Source: Alistipes sp. (GTDB lineage Bacteria > Bacteroidota > Bacteroidia > Bacteroidales > Rikenellaceae). Taken from it: a DNA stretch of 50,286 bases. Positions 16,608 to 25,546 of the stretch are shown here, in pieces (position 1 is the stretch's first letter; the number at the start of each line of letters is the position of its first letter). The notes under the pieces were generated by a model. The model had not been told where the DNA came from, ran no database searches, and worked only from the letters and a program-made list of their open reading frames with translations. Position numbers and translations under genes: made by a program. Where the stretch lies: the NCBI GenBank assembly GCA_017654125.1, contig JAFNYX010000069.1:1-50286 (forward strand), read 5' to 3'.

Positions 16608-17567
16608 ATGAAAAAATTTACATCCGTACACGATATAGGCGACTTGAAGTGCGCCATAGCCGAGGCGTTGGCGCTCAAACGCGACCGTTTTGCATATACC
16701 GAACTCGGTCGCAACAAGACTGCAATGCTCGTATTCTTCAACTCTTCGTTACGTACTCGTTTGAGTACGCAAAAGGCGGCTATGAATCTGGGGATGAACG
16801 TGATGGTGCTTGATGTTAATCAAGGTGCATGGCGACTCGAAACCGAGCGCGGTGTGGTGATGGACGGCGACAAAGCAGAGCATCTGTTGGAGGCAATCCC
16901 CGTGATGGGCTCCTACTGCGATGTCATCGGCGTTCGCTCGTTTGCCGGATTGAAGGATAAGACGGAGGATTACGAGGAGCGCGTCATCGAGCAGTTTATT
17001 CGTTACTCGGGCCGTCCCGTATTCTCGATGGAGGCGGCAACCGGCCACCCGTTGCAGAGTTTTGCCGACCTGATTACCATCGAGGAGCATAAAACCAAGG
17101 CGCGTCCTAAGGTGGTGCTTACGTGGGCACCGCATCCGAAGGCGTTGCCGCAGGCGGTACCGAACTCGTTTGCCGAGTGGATGAATGCTGCCGACTATGA
17201 GTTGGTCGTAACCCATCCGCGCGGTTACGAACTTGACCCGCGTTTCGTGCGTCCGGAGCAAATCGAATACGACCAACGCAAGGCATTCGAGGGCGCAGAT
17301 TTCATCTATGCGAAGAATTGGGCTGCGTATGCCGACCCACACTACGGCGAGGTGCTCTCGACTGACCGTAGTTGGACGGTCGATGCGGAGAAGATGGCGC
17401 TCACCAACAATGCATATTTCATGCACTGCTTGCCCGTACGTCGAAATATGATTGTGACGGACGAGGTAATTGAGTCGCCACGCAGTCTGGTGATTCCGGA
17501 GGCAGCCAACCGTGAAATCTCGGCACAGGTGGTACTCAAACGAATTTTGGAGGGGCTTGCAAAGTAA
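16608..17567 (+). CDS. argF': N-succinylornithine carbamoyltransferase-type enzyme
   Basis: This 319-residue transcarbamylase shows the carbamoyl-phosphate loop FFNSSLRTRLSTQ and the motif HCLPVRRNMIVTD. It closely follows what I remember of the Bacteroides fragilis succinylornithine transcarbamylase (EAATGHPLQSFADLITIEE, WAPHPKALPQAVPNSFAEWMN). The specificity residue known as Pro90 in that enzyme (Glu92 in acetylornithine transcarbamylases) is Ala90 here (codon 16875-16877, context GDKAEH). Small residues at this place are reported to favour the succinyl substrate. It makes N-acylcitrulline rather than citrulline, which explains why a deacylase gene follows argB. Its stop overlaps the argB start (TAATG). 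Confidence 0.93.
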   Translation: MKKFTSVHDIGDLKCAIAEALALKRDRFAYTELGRNKTAMLVFFNSSLRTRLSTQKAAMNLGMNVMVLDVNQGAWRLETERGVVMDGDKAEHLLEAIPVMGSYCDVIGVRSFAGLKDKTEDYEERVIEQFIRYSGRPVFSMEAATGHPLQSFADLITIEEHKTKARPKVVLTWAPHPKALPQAVPNSFAEWMNAADYELVVTHPRGYELDPRFVRPEQIEYDQRKAFEGADFIYAKNWAAYADPHYGEVLSTDRSWTVDAEKMALTNNAYFMHCLPVRRNMIVTDEVIESPRSLVIPEAANREISAQVVLKRILEGLAK

Positions 17568-18358
17568 TGACAGATAGAGATATAAAGGTTGTGAAAATTG
17601 GCGGCAACGTCATCGATAATGACGAGGCGTTACAGCGTTTTGTTGCCGATTTTGCCGCATTGCCATCGCCCAAAATCCTCATTCACGGCGGCGGAAAACT
17701 TGCCACGCGACTCTGCGAACGGTTGGAGATTCCGACCACGATGGTTGGCGGTCGTCGTGTTACCGATCGCGACACGCTCGATATCGTGACGATGGTCTAT
17801 GCCGGACTCATCAACAAGCGTATTGTGGCGGCTCTGCAAGCGCAGGGGTGTAACGCAATCGGGTTGTCGGGTGCCGACGGTGGCGTTTTGCCCGCAAAGC
17901 GACGCAACCCCGAGCCGATAGATTTCGGATACGTGGGCGACATCTTGCAACAAGAGGTGAATATTGACCTACTCCGCACGTTGCTCAATGGTGGGTTTAC
18001 CCCAGTATTTTGCGCTATTACCCTCGATTGTGACGGTGGTGGCTTGCTCAATAGTAACGCCGATTCCGTGGCTTCGGCCGTGGCCATTGCGGCATCGACA
18101 ATCGTGCCAACCGACCTGCTGTTCTGCTTCGAGAAGCGAGGGGTGTTGCGCGATGTGGAGGATGAGGCGTCGGTGATTGCCGAAATCACTCCCGAAAGTT
18201 ATGCCAATCTGCGTAGCGAAGGCGTCATCAATAAAGGAATGTTGCCGAAAATCGACAACGCCTTTGCGGCCATTCGCGCAGGTGTTCGAAGTGTCATAAT
18301 CAAGCACTCGGACGAGCTGCTCGCCGAGAGTGGAACAATTATAAAAACAGATATTTAG
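17567..18358 (+). CDS. argB: N-acetyl (or N-succinyl)-glutamate kinase
   Basis: This 263-residue amino-acid kinase shows VVKIGGNVI and ILIHGGGKLATRL at the N-terminus, GLSGADGG in the middle, LNSNADSVASAVAIA for substrate binding and INKGMLPKIDNAFAAIRAGV for ATP. It phosphorylates the gamma-carboxyl of acylglutamate. The start codon overlaps the argF' stop by one base, so translation is probably coupled. It lacks the N-terminal extension seen in arginine-inhibited hexameric kinases, so feedback may act elsewhere. Confidence 0.94.
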   Translation: MTDRDIKVVKIGGNVIDNDEALQRFVADFAALPSPKILIHGGGKLATRLCERLEIPTTMVGGRRVTDRDTLDIVTMVYAGLINKRIVAALQAQGCNAIGLSGADGGVLPAKRRNPEPIDFGYVGDILQQEVNIDLLRTLLNGGFTPVFCAITLDCDGGGLLNSNADSVASAVAIAASTIVPTDLLFCFEKRGVLRDVEDEASVIAEITPESYANLRSEGVINKGMLPKIDNAFAAIRAGVRSVIIKHSDELLAESGTIIKTDI

Positions 18359-18363
18359 TAGCG

Positions 18364-19458
18364 ATGATACAGAATCCCGCCATAGAGGATATTTTCGCAC
18401 TGCTCGACCGTCTGATTGCTACCCCGTCGCTTTCGGGCGATGAGGCAGGTACGGCAGATGAGTTGAGTGCGTTTTTGCGTGCCTATGGAGTGGAGCCGTA
18501 TCGACTCCATAACAACGTGTGGGCAGTGTCAGAGGGGTACGATGTTGCAAAGCCGACGTTGCTGCTCAACTCGCATCACGATACTGTTCGTCCCGCTGTG
18601 GGATATACGCTCGACCCCTTCACTTCGCTCCATCGCGACGGCCGAATATATGGTCTTGGAAGCAACGATGCCGGAGGCTCGGTTGTGACGCTTGCAGCGC
18701 TATTTCTGCGCCATCGCGACACTTCGCAGCTGCCATTCAACCTCGTTTTGGCTCTTACGGCCGAGGAGGAGACGATGGGTGCACGGGGAATGCGTGCAAT
18801 GTTGGAGGAGTTTTCGATGCGCAACATAGCAATCTCAATGGCACTTGTCGGTGAACCAACGGGTATGCAGCCGGCAATCGGCGAGCGAGGCTTGGTCGTA
18901 TTGGACTGTACGGCACATGGTCGTAGTGGTCACGCAGCACGCGCCGAGGGTGAAAATGCTCTATACAAGGCGTTGGACGATATTGCCACGCTACGAAAAT
19001 ATCGTTTCGAGCGCACCTCCGAGGTGTTGGGCGACATAAAGATTTCGGTTACGCAAATTGAGGCAGGCAGCCAACACAACATCATTCCTGCCGAGTGTCG
19101 TTTCGTTGTCGATGTACGTACGACGGATGCCTATTCGAACGAGGAGGTTGTTGCGCTTTTGCAGTCGGCCGTCGGGGCGGAGTTGCGACCCCGCTCGACA
19201 CGTATCCGTGCTTCGGCAATCGCGACATCGCATCCGCTTGTAGAGGCCGCCGTGAGAAGTGGTGGCGAGTGTTTTATCTCGCCGACAACCTCCGATCGTG
19301 CGTTGATGAGTGGTATTGCGGCGTTGAAGATTGGTGTAGGTCGCTCGGAGCGTTCGCATACGGCCGACGAATATGTCGAGGAACGCGAAATCATCGAAGG
19401 TTTAGAGAGATACGAGGTGTTGCTTGCCGAACTTGCGACGCTTCTAAACAACAAATAG
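18364..19458 (+). CDS. M20-family deacylase, candidate N-acylcitrulline deacylase
   Basis: This 364-residue zinc amidohydrolase belongs to the M20 (ArgE/DapE) family. The metal ligands are in NSHHDTV and GSNDAGG, the catalytic glutamates in LTAEEETMGARG, with a further ligand region in VGEPTG. The dimerisation-domain histidine is in HGRSGHAARAEGENA, and the last ligand histidine is in RSERSHTADEY. Its place between argB and argH, and the carbamoyltransferase acting on acylated ornithine, indicate that it removes the acyl group from N-acylcitrulline before ArgG acts. ArgE-type deacetylation of ornithine is the alternative. Spacing to neighbours is 5 and 6 bp. Confidence 0.88.
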   Translation: MIQNPAIEDIFALLDRLIATPSLSGDEAGTADELSAFLRAYGVEPYRLHNNVWAVSEGYDVAKPTLLLNSHHDTVRPAVGYTLDPFTSLHRDGRIYGLGSNDAGGSVVTLAALFLRHRDTSQLPFNLVLALTAEEETMGARGMRAMLEEFSMRNIAISMALVGEPTGMQPAIGERGLVVLDCTAHGRSGHAARAEGENALYKALDDIATLRKYRFERTSEVLGDIKISVTQIEAGSQHNIIPAECRFVVDVRTTDAYSNEEVVALLQSAVGAELRPRSTRIRASAIATSHPLVEAAVRSGGECFISPTTSDRALMSGIAALKIGVGRSERSHTADEYVEEREIIEGLERYEVLLAELATLLNNK

Positions 19459-19464
19459 AGGAGT

Positions 19465-20763
19465 ATGACAAAGTTGTGGAACAAGGGTTTCGAACCCGAC
19501 AAAATGATAGAGGAATTTACGGTCGGAGCCGACCGCCAACTCGACTTGCAGTTGGCTCGCTACGACGTCGAAGGCTCGATGGCGCATATCCGTATGTTGG
19601 AGAGTATCGGATTGCTGACAGCCGAGGAGTTGGAGGTGCTTTTGGCGGCACTTGCCGATATTGCCGCGAGCATCGAACGCGGAGAGTTTGTTATCGAGGA
19701 GGGGGTTGAGGATGTTCACTCACAGGTCGAGACGCTACTCACACGTCGTTTGGGCGACATCGGCAAAAAAATTCACTCGGGACGCTCGCGTAACGACCAG
19801 GTGTTGGTCGATTTGAAACTCTTTATGCGTGACCGTATGCGAATGCTCGCCGAGCGTGTCGATATGCTTTTTCGTCGGTTGCAATCACTCAGTGAGCAGT
19901 ATGCCGACGTACTGATGCCGGGCTATACGCACTTGCAGGTGGCTATGCCTTCGTCGTTTGGATTGTGGTTCGGTGCCTATGCCGAGGCACTTGTCGATGA
20001 CGTGGAGATGGTTGCTGCCGCATATCGCATTGCCAACCAAAATCCGCTCGGATCGGCTGCCGGTTACGGCTCGTCGTTTCCGCTCAATCGCACGATGACC
20101 ACCCGATTACTCGGCTTCAAAACACTTAACTACAACGTAGTTGCTGCCCAGATGAGTCGTGGTAAGACCGAACGTGCCGCTGCGTATGCCATCGCCTCGG
20201 TGGCATCGACTCTCGGCCGATTCGCAATGGATGTATGCATATTTATGTGCCAGAATTTCGGTTTTGTGTCGTTCCCCGACTCGCTTACTACCGGCTCGTC
20301 GATTATGCCCCACAAGAAGAATCCCGACGTGTTTGAAATTATGCGTGGTAAGTGCAACCGTTTGCAAGCCGTTCCGAACGAAATTTCGTTGCTGACGGCC
20401 AACCTTCCGCTCGGTTACAACCGCGACCTTCAACTGCTGAAAGATATCATCTTCCCGGCAACAAACGACATTTGCGAGTGTCTGGATATGTGTGACTATA
20501 TGTTGCAGCACATACGCATACGCACCGACATAATAGAGGACGAGAAGTATGATTATCTGTTTACGGTTGAAGACGTAAATCGCTTGGCTCTCAGTGGGGT
20601 ACCATTCCGCGAGGCGTACCGCGAAATTGGCATGCGCGTACAACGCGGCGAATACACCCCGACGCGCGAAGTCCACCACACGCACGAGGGCAGTATCGGC
20701 AATCTGTGCAATGACCGTATTGCCGAAAAGATGCACCGCGCAATGGAGCTCTTCGGTGAGTAA
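19465..20763 (+). CDS. argH: Argininosuccinate lyase
   Basis: This 432-residue lyase shows HSGRSRNDQV near the N-terminus, GYTHLQVAMPSSFG in the middle and the fumarase-superfamily signature GSSIMPHKKNP beginning at Gly277, with the catalytic serine in the flexible loop. It cleaves argininosuccinate to arginine and fumarate. It is the last gene of the operon and is followed by a strong terminator 25 bp downstream. Confidence 0.96.
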   Translation: MTKLWNKGFEPDKMIEEFTVGADRQLDLQLARYDVEGSMAHIRMLESIGLLTAEELEVLLAALADIAASIERGEFVIEEGVEDVHSQVETLLTRRLGDIGKKIHSGRSRNDQVLVDLKLFMRDRMRMLAERVDMLFRRLQSLSEQYADVLMPGYTHLQVAMPSSFGLWFGAYAEALVDDVEMVAAAYRIANQNPLGSAAGYGSSFPLNRTMTTRLLGFKTLNYNVVAAQMSRGKTERAAAYAIASVASTLGRFAMDVCIFMCQNFGFVSFPDSLTTGSSIMPHKKNPDVFEIMRGKCNRLQAVPNEISLLTANLPLGYNRDLQLLKDIIFPATNDICECLDMCDYMLQHIRIRTDIIEDEKYDYLFTVEDVNRLALSGVPFREAYREIGMRVQRGEYTPTREVHHTHEGSIGNLCNDRIAEKMHRAMELFGE

Positions 20764-20788
20764 ACCGTATTTGCAAAGAAAATTCCTA

Positions 20789-20819
20789 CGGAGCAGCCTT
20801 CGGGTTGCTCCGTTTTTTT
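20789..20819 (+). terminator. Terminator of the arginine operon
   Basis: CGGAGCAGCC (20789-20798) pairs with 20803-20812 around a TTCG tetraloop, with one G-T pair, followed by seven T (20813-20819). Confidence 0.95.
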
Positions 20820-20922
20820 GTTCGGCGCTTGATGGTCACGCACACCGCCGAAACATGCTGTTGGCGAAATTAAAAAAACTTAAAAAATTCTTATGGAGTG
20901 AATATATTTTGAAAAATATATT

Positions 20923-20930
20923 TATATTTG
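20923..20930 (+). promoter_or_regulatory. -7 element of the module B promoter
   Basis: TATATTTG matches TAnnTTTG, about 100 bp upstream of the tlpA start. A properly spaced -33 TTTG is not seen. The transcription start would lie next to the palindrome at 20943-20963. Confidence 0.55.
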
Positions 20931-20942
20931 TGGGCCGAACGA

Positions 20943-20963
20943 TATCACTATATTATAGTGATA
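20943..20963. promoter_or_regulatory. Perfect 21-bp palindrome downstream of the module B -7 element (operator candidate)
   Basis: TATCACTATA and its exact inverse TATAGTGATA are separated by a single T. The site begins 12 bp after the -7 element, so it covers or closely follows the expected transcription start, a usual place for a repressor operator. The spacer is too short for a hairpin loop, which favours binding of a dimeric protein. I saw no second copy near module A. Confidence 0.5.
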
Positions 20964-21033
20964 AATTCGCCACCACACATTGTTGCCGAACAAGGCATAA
21001 AAAAAACAGAGCAAAACAAATAATTACAACTAT

Positions 21034-21525
21034 ATGCAACTCTTAAAGCATCTTTTGGTAGGGCTTATCGCTCTTTCGGTATCGCATGTAGCGATGGCCC
21101 AACTCCCGTCCGTAAAACTCGAAAATCGCAAAGGCGAGGTAATCAATACGCAGTCGCTTGTCGATGGCAAGACGCCAATGATTATCTCTTTCTGGGCTGT
21201 TACCTGCAAACCATGCATCCGCGAGTTGGACGCAATCAACGACGCTATGCCCGATTGGTTGGATGAGGCAGCGTTCCGCGTCGTGGCAATCTCGACCGAC
21301 GACAGCCGCTTCTCGGCGCAGGCACGCGCTTGGGTGGAAGGCCACGGTTGGAGTGACTTCACGGTGCTCTTCGATAAAAATCAAGAGTTCATGCGCGCAA
21401 TGAACGTATCGTACACGCCGCAGGTGTTCGTCGTAGATAAGAACGGTAAGATTGTCTATTCGCATACGGGCTATACGCCGGGCTGTGAGCAGGAGCTGAT
21501 TGAGAAAATCAAATCGCTCAAATAA
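21034..21525 (+). CDS. TlpA-like periplasmic thioredoxin, module B
   Basis: This 163-residue protein has a signal peptide (cut near SHVAMAQ) and a TlpA/ResA-type thioredoxin domain with Cys58-Lys-Pro-Cys61 and cis-proline strand YTPQVFVVDKNG. It is a clear paralog of the module A protein at 3656, sharing VKLEN/RIEN, CKPCI.EL.AIND and YSHTGYTPG, but lacks that protein's lysine-rich tail. An extra cysteine (PGCEQE) lies near the C-terminus. The gene opens module B, 39 bp before the barrel gene, downstream of a -7 element and a palindrome. A periplasmic disulfide reductase role is inferred from the family. Confidence 0.9.
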   Translation: MQLLKHLLVGLIALSVSHVAMAQLPSVKLENRKGEVINTQSLVDGKTPMIISFWAVTCKPCIRELDAINDAMPDWLDEAAFRVVAISTDDSRFSAQARAWVEGHGWSDFTVLFDKNQEFMRAMNVSYTPQVFVVDKNGKIVYSHTGYTPGCEQELIEKIKSLK

Positions 21526-21564
21526 CAATCCTTGCTCAATCACCTTAAAAACCCGAATCAAAAT

Positions 21565-23253
21565 ATGAAGAAAATTTTTGTACTGCTCGTCTCGTTTGCG
21601 ACACTGTTCACCGCTTCGGCGCAGGAGCAGTCGGCCGTAGAGAGTGTGCCCGCAACCAATCAACAGTCGCTCGTCGAGGAGGAGGCTCCCAAGAAGCGAC
21701 GCAACCTTGGTCGTCTGACCGGCAGTTTCGAAACCAACTCCATATACTACGTTCAGGATTTGCGTACGGGAGCCATCGCTCCGGACGACCACTTCGGCTC
21801 GAACAACTACCTGAAACTCGACTACTATAATGGCAAATTCTCGGCCGGCGTACAAATGGAGGGTTATCTGCCCGTTCTGCAAGGTTATCCGACATCACTG
21901 ACCAAGGTCGGACTGACGAACTACTACGCAGCATGGACCGACGAGTCGTTCTCTGTTACGGCGGGTACGTTCTACGACCAATTCGGTAGCGGCTTGCTGT
22001 TCCGCGCCTATGAGGACCGTACGCTCGGAATGAACAACGCGCTGACGGGTGCACGTTTTACGTACAACTACAAAGATATCGTCGGTGTGAAACTTATCTG
22101 GGGTATGCCGCGTCTTGGAATGAAATTCTCGAATACGCAGGCACGTGGAGGCGATGTTTCGTTTTCGATTTCGAGGCTTGCAGGATGGAATAATCTTTCG
22201 CTTGCGGTCGAGGGCTCGGTGCTGAATCGTTACGAAAAGATTTCGGCCGATTTGAAAGAGGAGGGTGCTAAACCATCCTCGATTGGTTTCTCGGGTCGTA
22301 TCAACTTCGAACATAAGGGCTTTGTTGTTCGCGGCGAATATGTCGATGCCGGCGAACGTCACTATCCGAATAGTGCATACGACGGTGTGAACGACCCACG
22401 CATCGACCTTATCAAGAATGGTAACGCACAGATTCTCGAACTCGGTTACAGCGGCCACGGACTCGGTGTAAACGTAACGGCACGCCGACTCGAATATATG
22501 GATATGCCTATCGAGTATCGCAACACTTCGACAGCCAACACGATGAACTACATCCCGGCACTGACGGCGCAGTACTCCTACCTGCTGATGAACCTCAACC
22601 CGTACATCGTACAGCCGAGCACCTTCTTTGGCTCGCACATCAGCCCGGGTGAAATCGGTGGTCAGGTGGATATCTACTACAACGTCGCTCGTCGAACGAA
22701 GTTGGGCGGCAAGCGCGGTATGAAGTTGGGCCTCAACTATTCGACCTACTACTCGCTCCTCAAAGACCGCTCCGTCAAGGCGGACAAAATATTGTGGCAG
22801 AGCGTGAACTTCACGTTGGAGAAGCAGATTACGCGCAAATTCAAGTTGAATTTCCTCTATTCGTTCCAAGAGTACAACGACTCGCATGGCGTGAATAACA
22901 TCACATGGAAGTCACATATCTTTGTAGCCGATATGCTCTATAAATTCACACCGACCATCTCCGCTCGTTTGGAGTTGCAGTATCTGCTCTCGCGCGACGA
23001 CGAGCGAGATTGGATGGCTGCTCTCGTCGAGGTGAACTTTGCACCGCATTGGAGCATATTTGTCAGCGATATGTATAACCATGGTTCGACCAACACCCAC
23101 TACTACAATGCCGGCGTAAGCTTTACGAAGGCACGCACTCGTGTGCAGCTCGGCTATGGTCGCAACCGTGCCGGCGTAGTATGTTCGGGCGGCGTGTGTC
23201 GCAACATTCCGGCCTATACGGGCGCAAACCTTATGATAACCACATCGTTCTAA
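21565..23253 (+). CDS. Predicted outer-membrane beta-barrel, DUF6029-like, module B
   Basis: ATG 21565 gives 562 residues with a standard signal peptide (cut near FTASAQ). The in-frame start at 21532 adds an unhelpful polar stretch. A linker with acidic and basic residues (VEEEAPKKRRN) precedes the barrel, whose strands match the module A paralog block by block and end in a C-terminal Phe (MITTSF). Cys540 and Cys545, in CSGGVC, are the only cysteines of the mature protein, which makes their conservation notable. The Omp28-type lipoprotein gene starts one base after the stop, so the two are translationally linked. Family assignment to DUF6029 is from memory; the molecular role is unknown. Confidence 0.8.
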   Translation: MKKIFVLLVSFATLFTASAQEQSAVESVPATNQQSLVEEEAPKKRRNLGRLTGSFETNSIYYVQDLRTGAIAPDDHFGSNNYLKLDYYNGKFSAGVQMEGYLPVLQGYPTSLTKVGLTNYYAAWTDESFSVTAGTFYDQFGSGLLFRAYEDRTLGMNNALTGARFTYNYKDIVGVKLIWGMPRLGMKFSNTQARGGDVSFSISRLAGWNNLSLAVEGSVLNRYEKISADLKEEGAKPSSIGFSGRINFEHKGFVVRGEYVDAGERHYPNSAYDGVNDPRIDLIKNGNAQILELGYSGHGLGVNVTARRLEYMDMPIEYRNTSTANTMNYIPALTAQYSYLLMNLNPYIVQPSTFFGSHISPGEIGGQVDIYYNVARRTKLGGKRGMKLGLNYSTYYSLLKDRSVKADKILWQSVNFTLEKQITRKFKLNFLYSFQEYNDSHGVNNITWKSHIFVADMLYKFTPTISARLELQYLLSRDDERDWMAALVEVNFAPHWSIFVSDMYNHGSTNTHYYNAGVSFTKARTRVQLGYGRNRAGVVCSGGVCRNIPAYTGANLMITTSF

Positions 23254-23254
23254 T

Positions 23255-25546
23255 ATGAGAAAGTTTTTAAGATATTTATTTGCGTTGACAACACTTGCTG
23301 TGGCCGGTTGTCATGGAGATGTGAATGACCTCGACACGCCGACACCCCCTGCGGGCGATGGTGATGGTGATGGCAGTTCAACCACAAGCGGTTTGGTGTT
23401 GAGCATCGACAAGCAGACCATCGAGGCGGATGGTCGCGATGCGGTAACCTTCTCGCTCACGCTCGATGGCGAGGAGTTGATGAATGACGACAAGACGCTC
23501 GGCAATGTGCGCATTAAGCACGAGGTGGGCGACATTAAATTGGAACGCTATGCGAAGAGTTTTTCGGCGGTGAGAAACGGCAACTACTCGTTCGTGGCAA
23601 CATACAAGGGACAGCAGAGCAAAAACTCGGTACACGTCAAGGCGCGTAACCGCGAGAATTACGAACCGTACGGTCAGAAGATTATCGTCTATAAAATGAC
23701 CGGTACATGGTGCGGATACTGTCCGCAGATGACCGCGGCGTTGAAAAACGTGAGTTCGATGTGGAAGAACAACATGATTGTCGCTGCGCTGCACAATGGC
23801 GACCAATTCTCCGTTCCGTCATCGGGCGGAGGCGACCTTGCCGGTGCGATGCTTTCGCGTTTTGGAGGGACCGGATTGCCGTCGTGTGTCTATGATCTTT
23901 CGTTCCTCGACGATAAGCGTACGCCGGCCGAAATTGAGGCAAACCTCGAAGAGATATTGCGCGAACAGCCGGCAACCTGCGGTGTGAAGATTTCGCAGGC
24001 AATAATGCTCAACGGCACGCTCAACATTTCGGCAGGCATCATCTCGCCGAAAGGTGGCGAGTACGATATGGGCTACATCATTCTGCTCGACAACCAATAC
24101 TACACGGGTGGTACGGCAACCGACAATATGTACAACGATATTGCGTGTGCCGTGTCGGACAACTTGATGTTGATGAGCGATGCGCGCTTTACCCTGGCTG
24201 CGGGAGAGGAGGCAACCAAGCGTTTTTCGGTTAAGGGTCTGCCAACAGATAATGTGGACGATATGCGCGTCGTGGTCTTTGCCCTCTCAAAGCAGGGTGG
24301 TAAGACCGTAGTCGATAATGCGAACATCTGCGCTATTGGTAGTAGTGCCGACTATATGGCTGTCGAGTTTATCGATGGCCTTCCCGAGGGCGTAACGCCC
24401 GACGACGAGGAGAAGCCGGCAGTGCCGGAGGGTATTTTGCATCTGTCGGCCGATAAAACCACGCTGACGGCAGATGGTACCGATGAGGTGGTGTTCACTG
24501 TCAAGTACGGCTCGGAGGATGTGAGTAACGGTCGCACGATGAACCTCATCTACACGCTCGCGGGCGAGCAGACCGATCTTGCTGCGGGAGCCAATCGTTT
24601 CAGCACTACCACTCCGGGCACCTACATCTTTAAGGCGCGTTACTACAAGGGTGGTGATATATACTCCGAAAACGAAATTACGCTGACGGCTACCGCGCCA
24701 ATACATAATGGCACACAGGCATTCCGCCACAAGATGCTCGGCATGCAGTTTACGTCGGTGGGCTGTCCGAATTGCCCGGTGCTCAGCACCGTCATTGCAC
24801 AGATTCAGCAGGAGCAACCGGCGCGACTTGTGCCGGTGTCGTTCCACCTCGACTATAATATCTCCGACCCGATGAAGGTGTCGATTGCCGATAACTACTA
24901 CAACGCTCTCGAACCTAATGGATTGCCACGATTCTATCTCGACCTTCGTATTGGCGAGCAGATGACAAGCAACAAGTCGGTCATCGATGCCGAGATGACA
25001 AAAACGCTGGCAAACTATCCTCCATCGTGTGGTGTGGCAATCACTACTACGTACGATAAAGCAACGCGCAAACTTACCATAACACCTCGTATTCAGTCGA
25101 ATACCTCGACGGCGTATCGCTACCTCGTATTTCTTGTCGAGGACGGCATCGAATATAGTCAATACGGCACGACGGGTCGCTACACGCACAATAACGTCGT
25201 TCGCGCCGTGCTCTCGGATAATATCTACGGTACGCGTTTCAATGGCGGTGTGGCGCTTACGGCCGGCAAAGATACTCCGCTATCCTCGCCGCTTACGACG
25301 ACGCTTGCCAGCGATTGGCGTGCAGAGAATATGCGCGTCGTATGTTCGGCACTTACCACACAGAACGGAGGTGTGACATACGCCTGCAATAACACCAATG
25401 AGTGTCGCGTAGGCGAGAGTGTCGGCTATGCGCTCGAAGGCGACGAAGGTGAAGGTAACGGTGGAGGCGACAGCGGTGATAACGGAGGTGGCGATGTGAA
25501 AAAGTTTAATCGCCACGTAGCGGTATTCGAATTTACGGGCGCATAG
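23255..25546 (+). CDS. Tandem Omp28-type thioredoxin-fold lipoprotein, ending at an in-frame amber codon
   Basis: This 763-residue product has lipobox AVAGC (Cys19) and an acidic Gly linker. Unit 1 is an Ig-like domain (LSIDKQTIEADGRDAVTFS) then a thioredoxin-like domain with Trp152-Cys-Gly-Tyr-Cys156. Unit 2 repeats this with LSADKTTLTADGTDEVVFT and Gly503-Cys-Pro-Asn-Cys507, where the usual Trp is replaced. A Gly/Asp linker (EGNGGGDSGDNGGGD) leads to a third unit, but TAG at 25544-25546 falls after FEFTGA, exactly where Trp of FTGTWCxxC should be. The same frame continues open to 26197. So this is either a 980-codon gene with a nonsense mutation (TGG to TAG), a read-through gene, or a sequencing error. 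It sits between the barrel gene (1 bp) and LpB (12 bp after 26197). Confidence 0.85.
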   Translation: MRKFLRYLFALTTLAVAGCHGDVNDLDTPTPPAGDGDGDGSSTTSGLVLSIDKQTIEADGRDAVTFSLTLDGEELMNDDKTLGNVRIKHEVGDIKLERYAKSFSAVRNGNYSFVATYKGQQSKNSVHVKARNRENYEPYGQKIIVYKMTGTWCGYCPQMTAALKNVSSMWKNNMIVAALHNGDQFSVPSSGGGDLAGAMLSRFGGTGLPSCVYDLSFLDDKRTPAEIEANLEEILREQPATCGVKISQAIMLNGTLNISAGIISPKGGEYDMGYIILLDNQYYTGGTATDNMYNDIACAVSDNLMLMSDARFTLAAGEEATKRFSVKGLPTDNVDDMRVVVFALSKQGGKTVVDNANICAIGSSADYMAVEFIDGLPEGVTPDDEEKPAVPEGILHLSADKTTLTADGTDEVVFTVKYGSEDVSNGRTMNLIYTLAGEQTDLAAGANRFSTTTPGTYIFKARYYKGGDIYSENEITLTATAPIHNGTQAFRHKMLGMQFTSVGCPNCPVLSTVIAQIQQEQPARLVPVSFHLDYNISDPMKVSIADNYYNALEPNGLPRFYLDLRIGEQMTSNKSVIDAEMTKTLANYPPSCGVAITTTYDKATRKLTITPRIQSNTSTAYRYLVFLVEDGIEYSQYGTTGRYTHNNVVRAVLSDNIYGTRFNGGVALTAGKDTPLSSPLTTTLASDWRAENMRVVCSALTTQNGGVTYACNNTNECRVGESVGYALEGDEGEGNGGGDSGDNGGGDVKKFNRHVAVFEFTGA

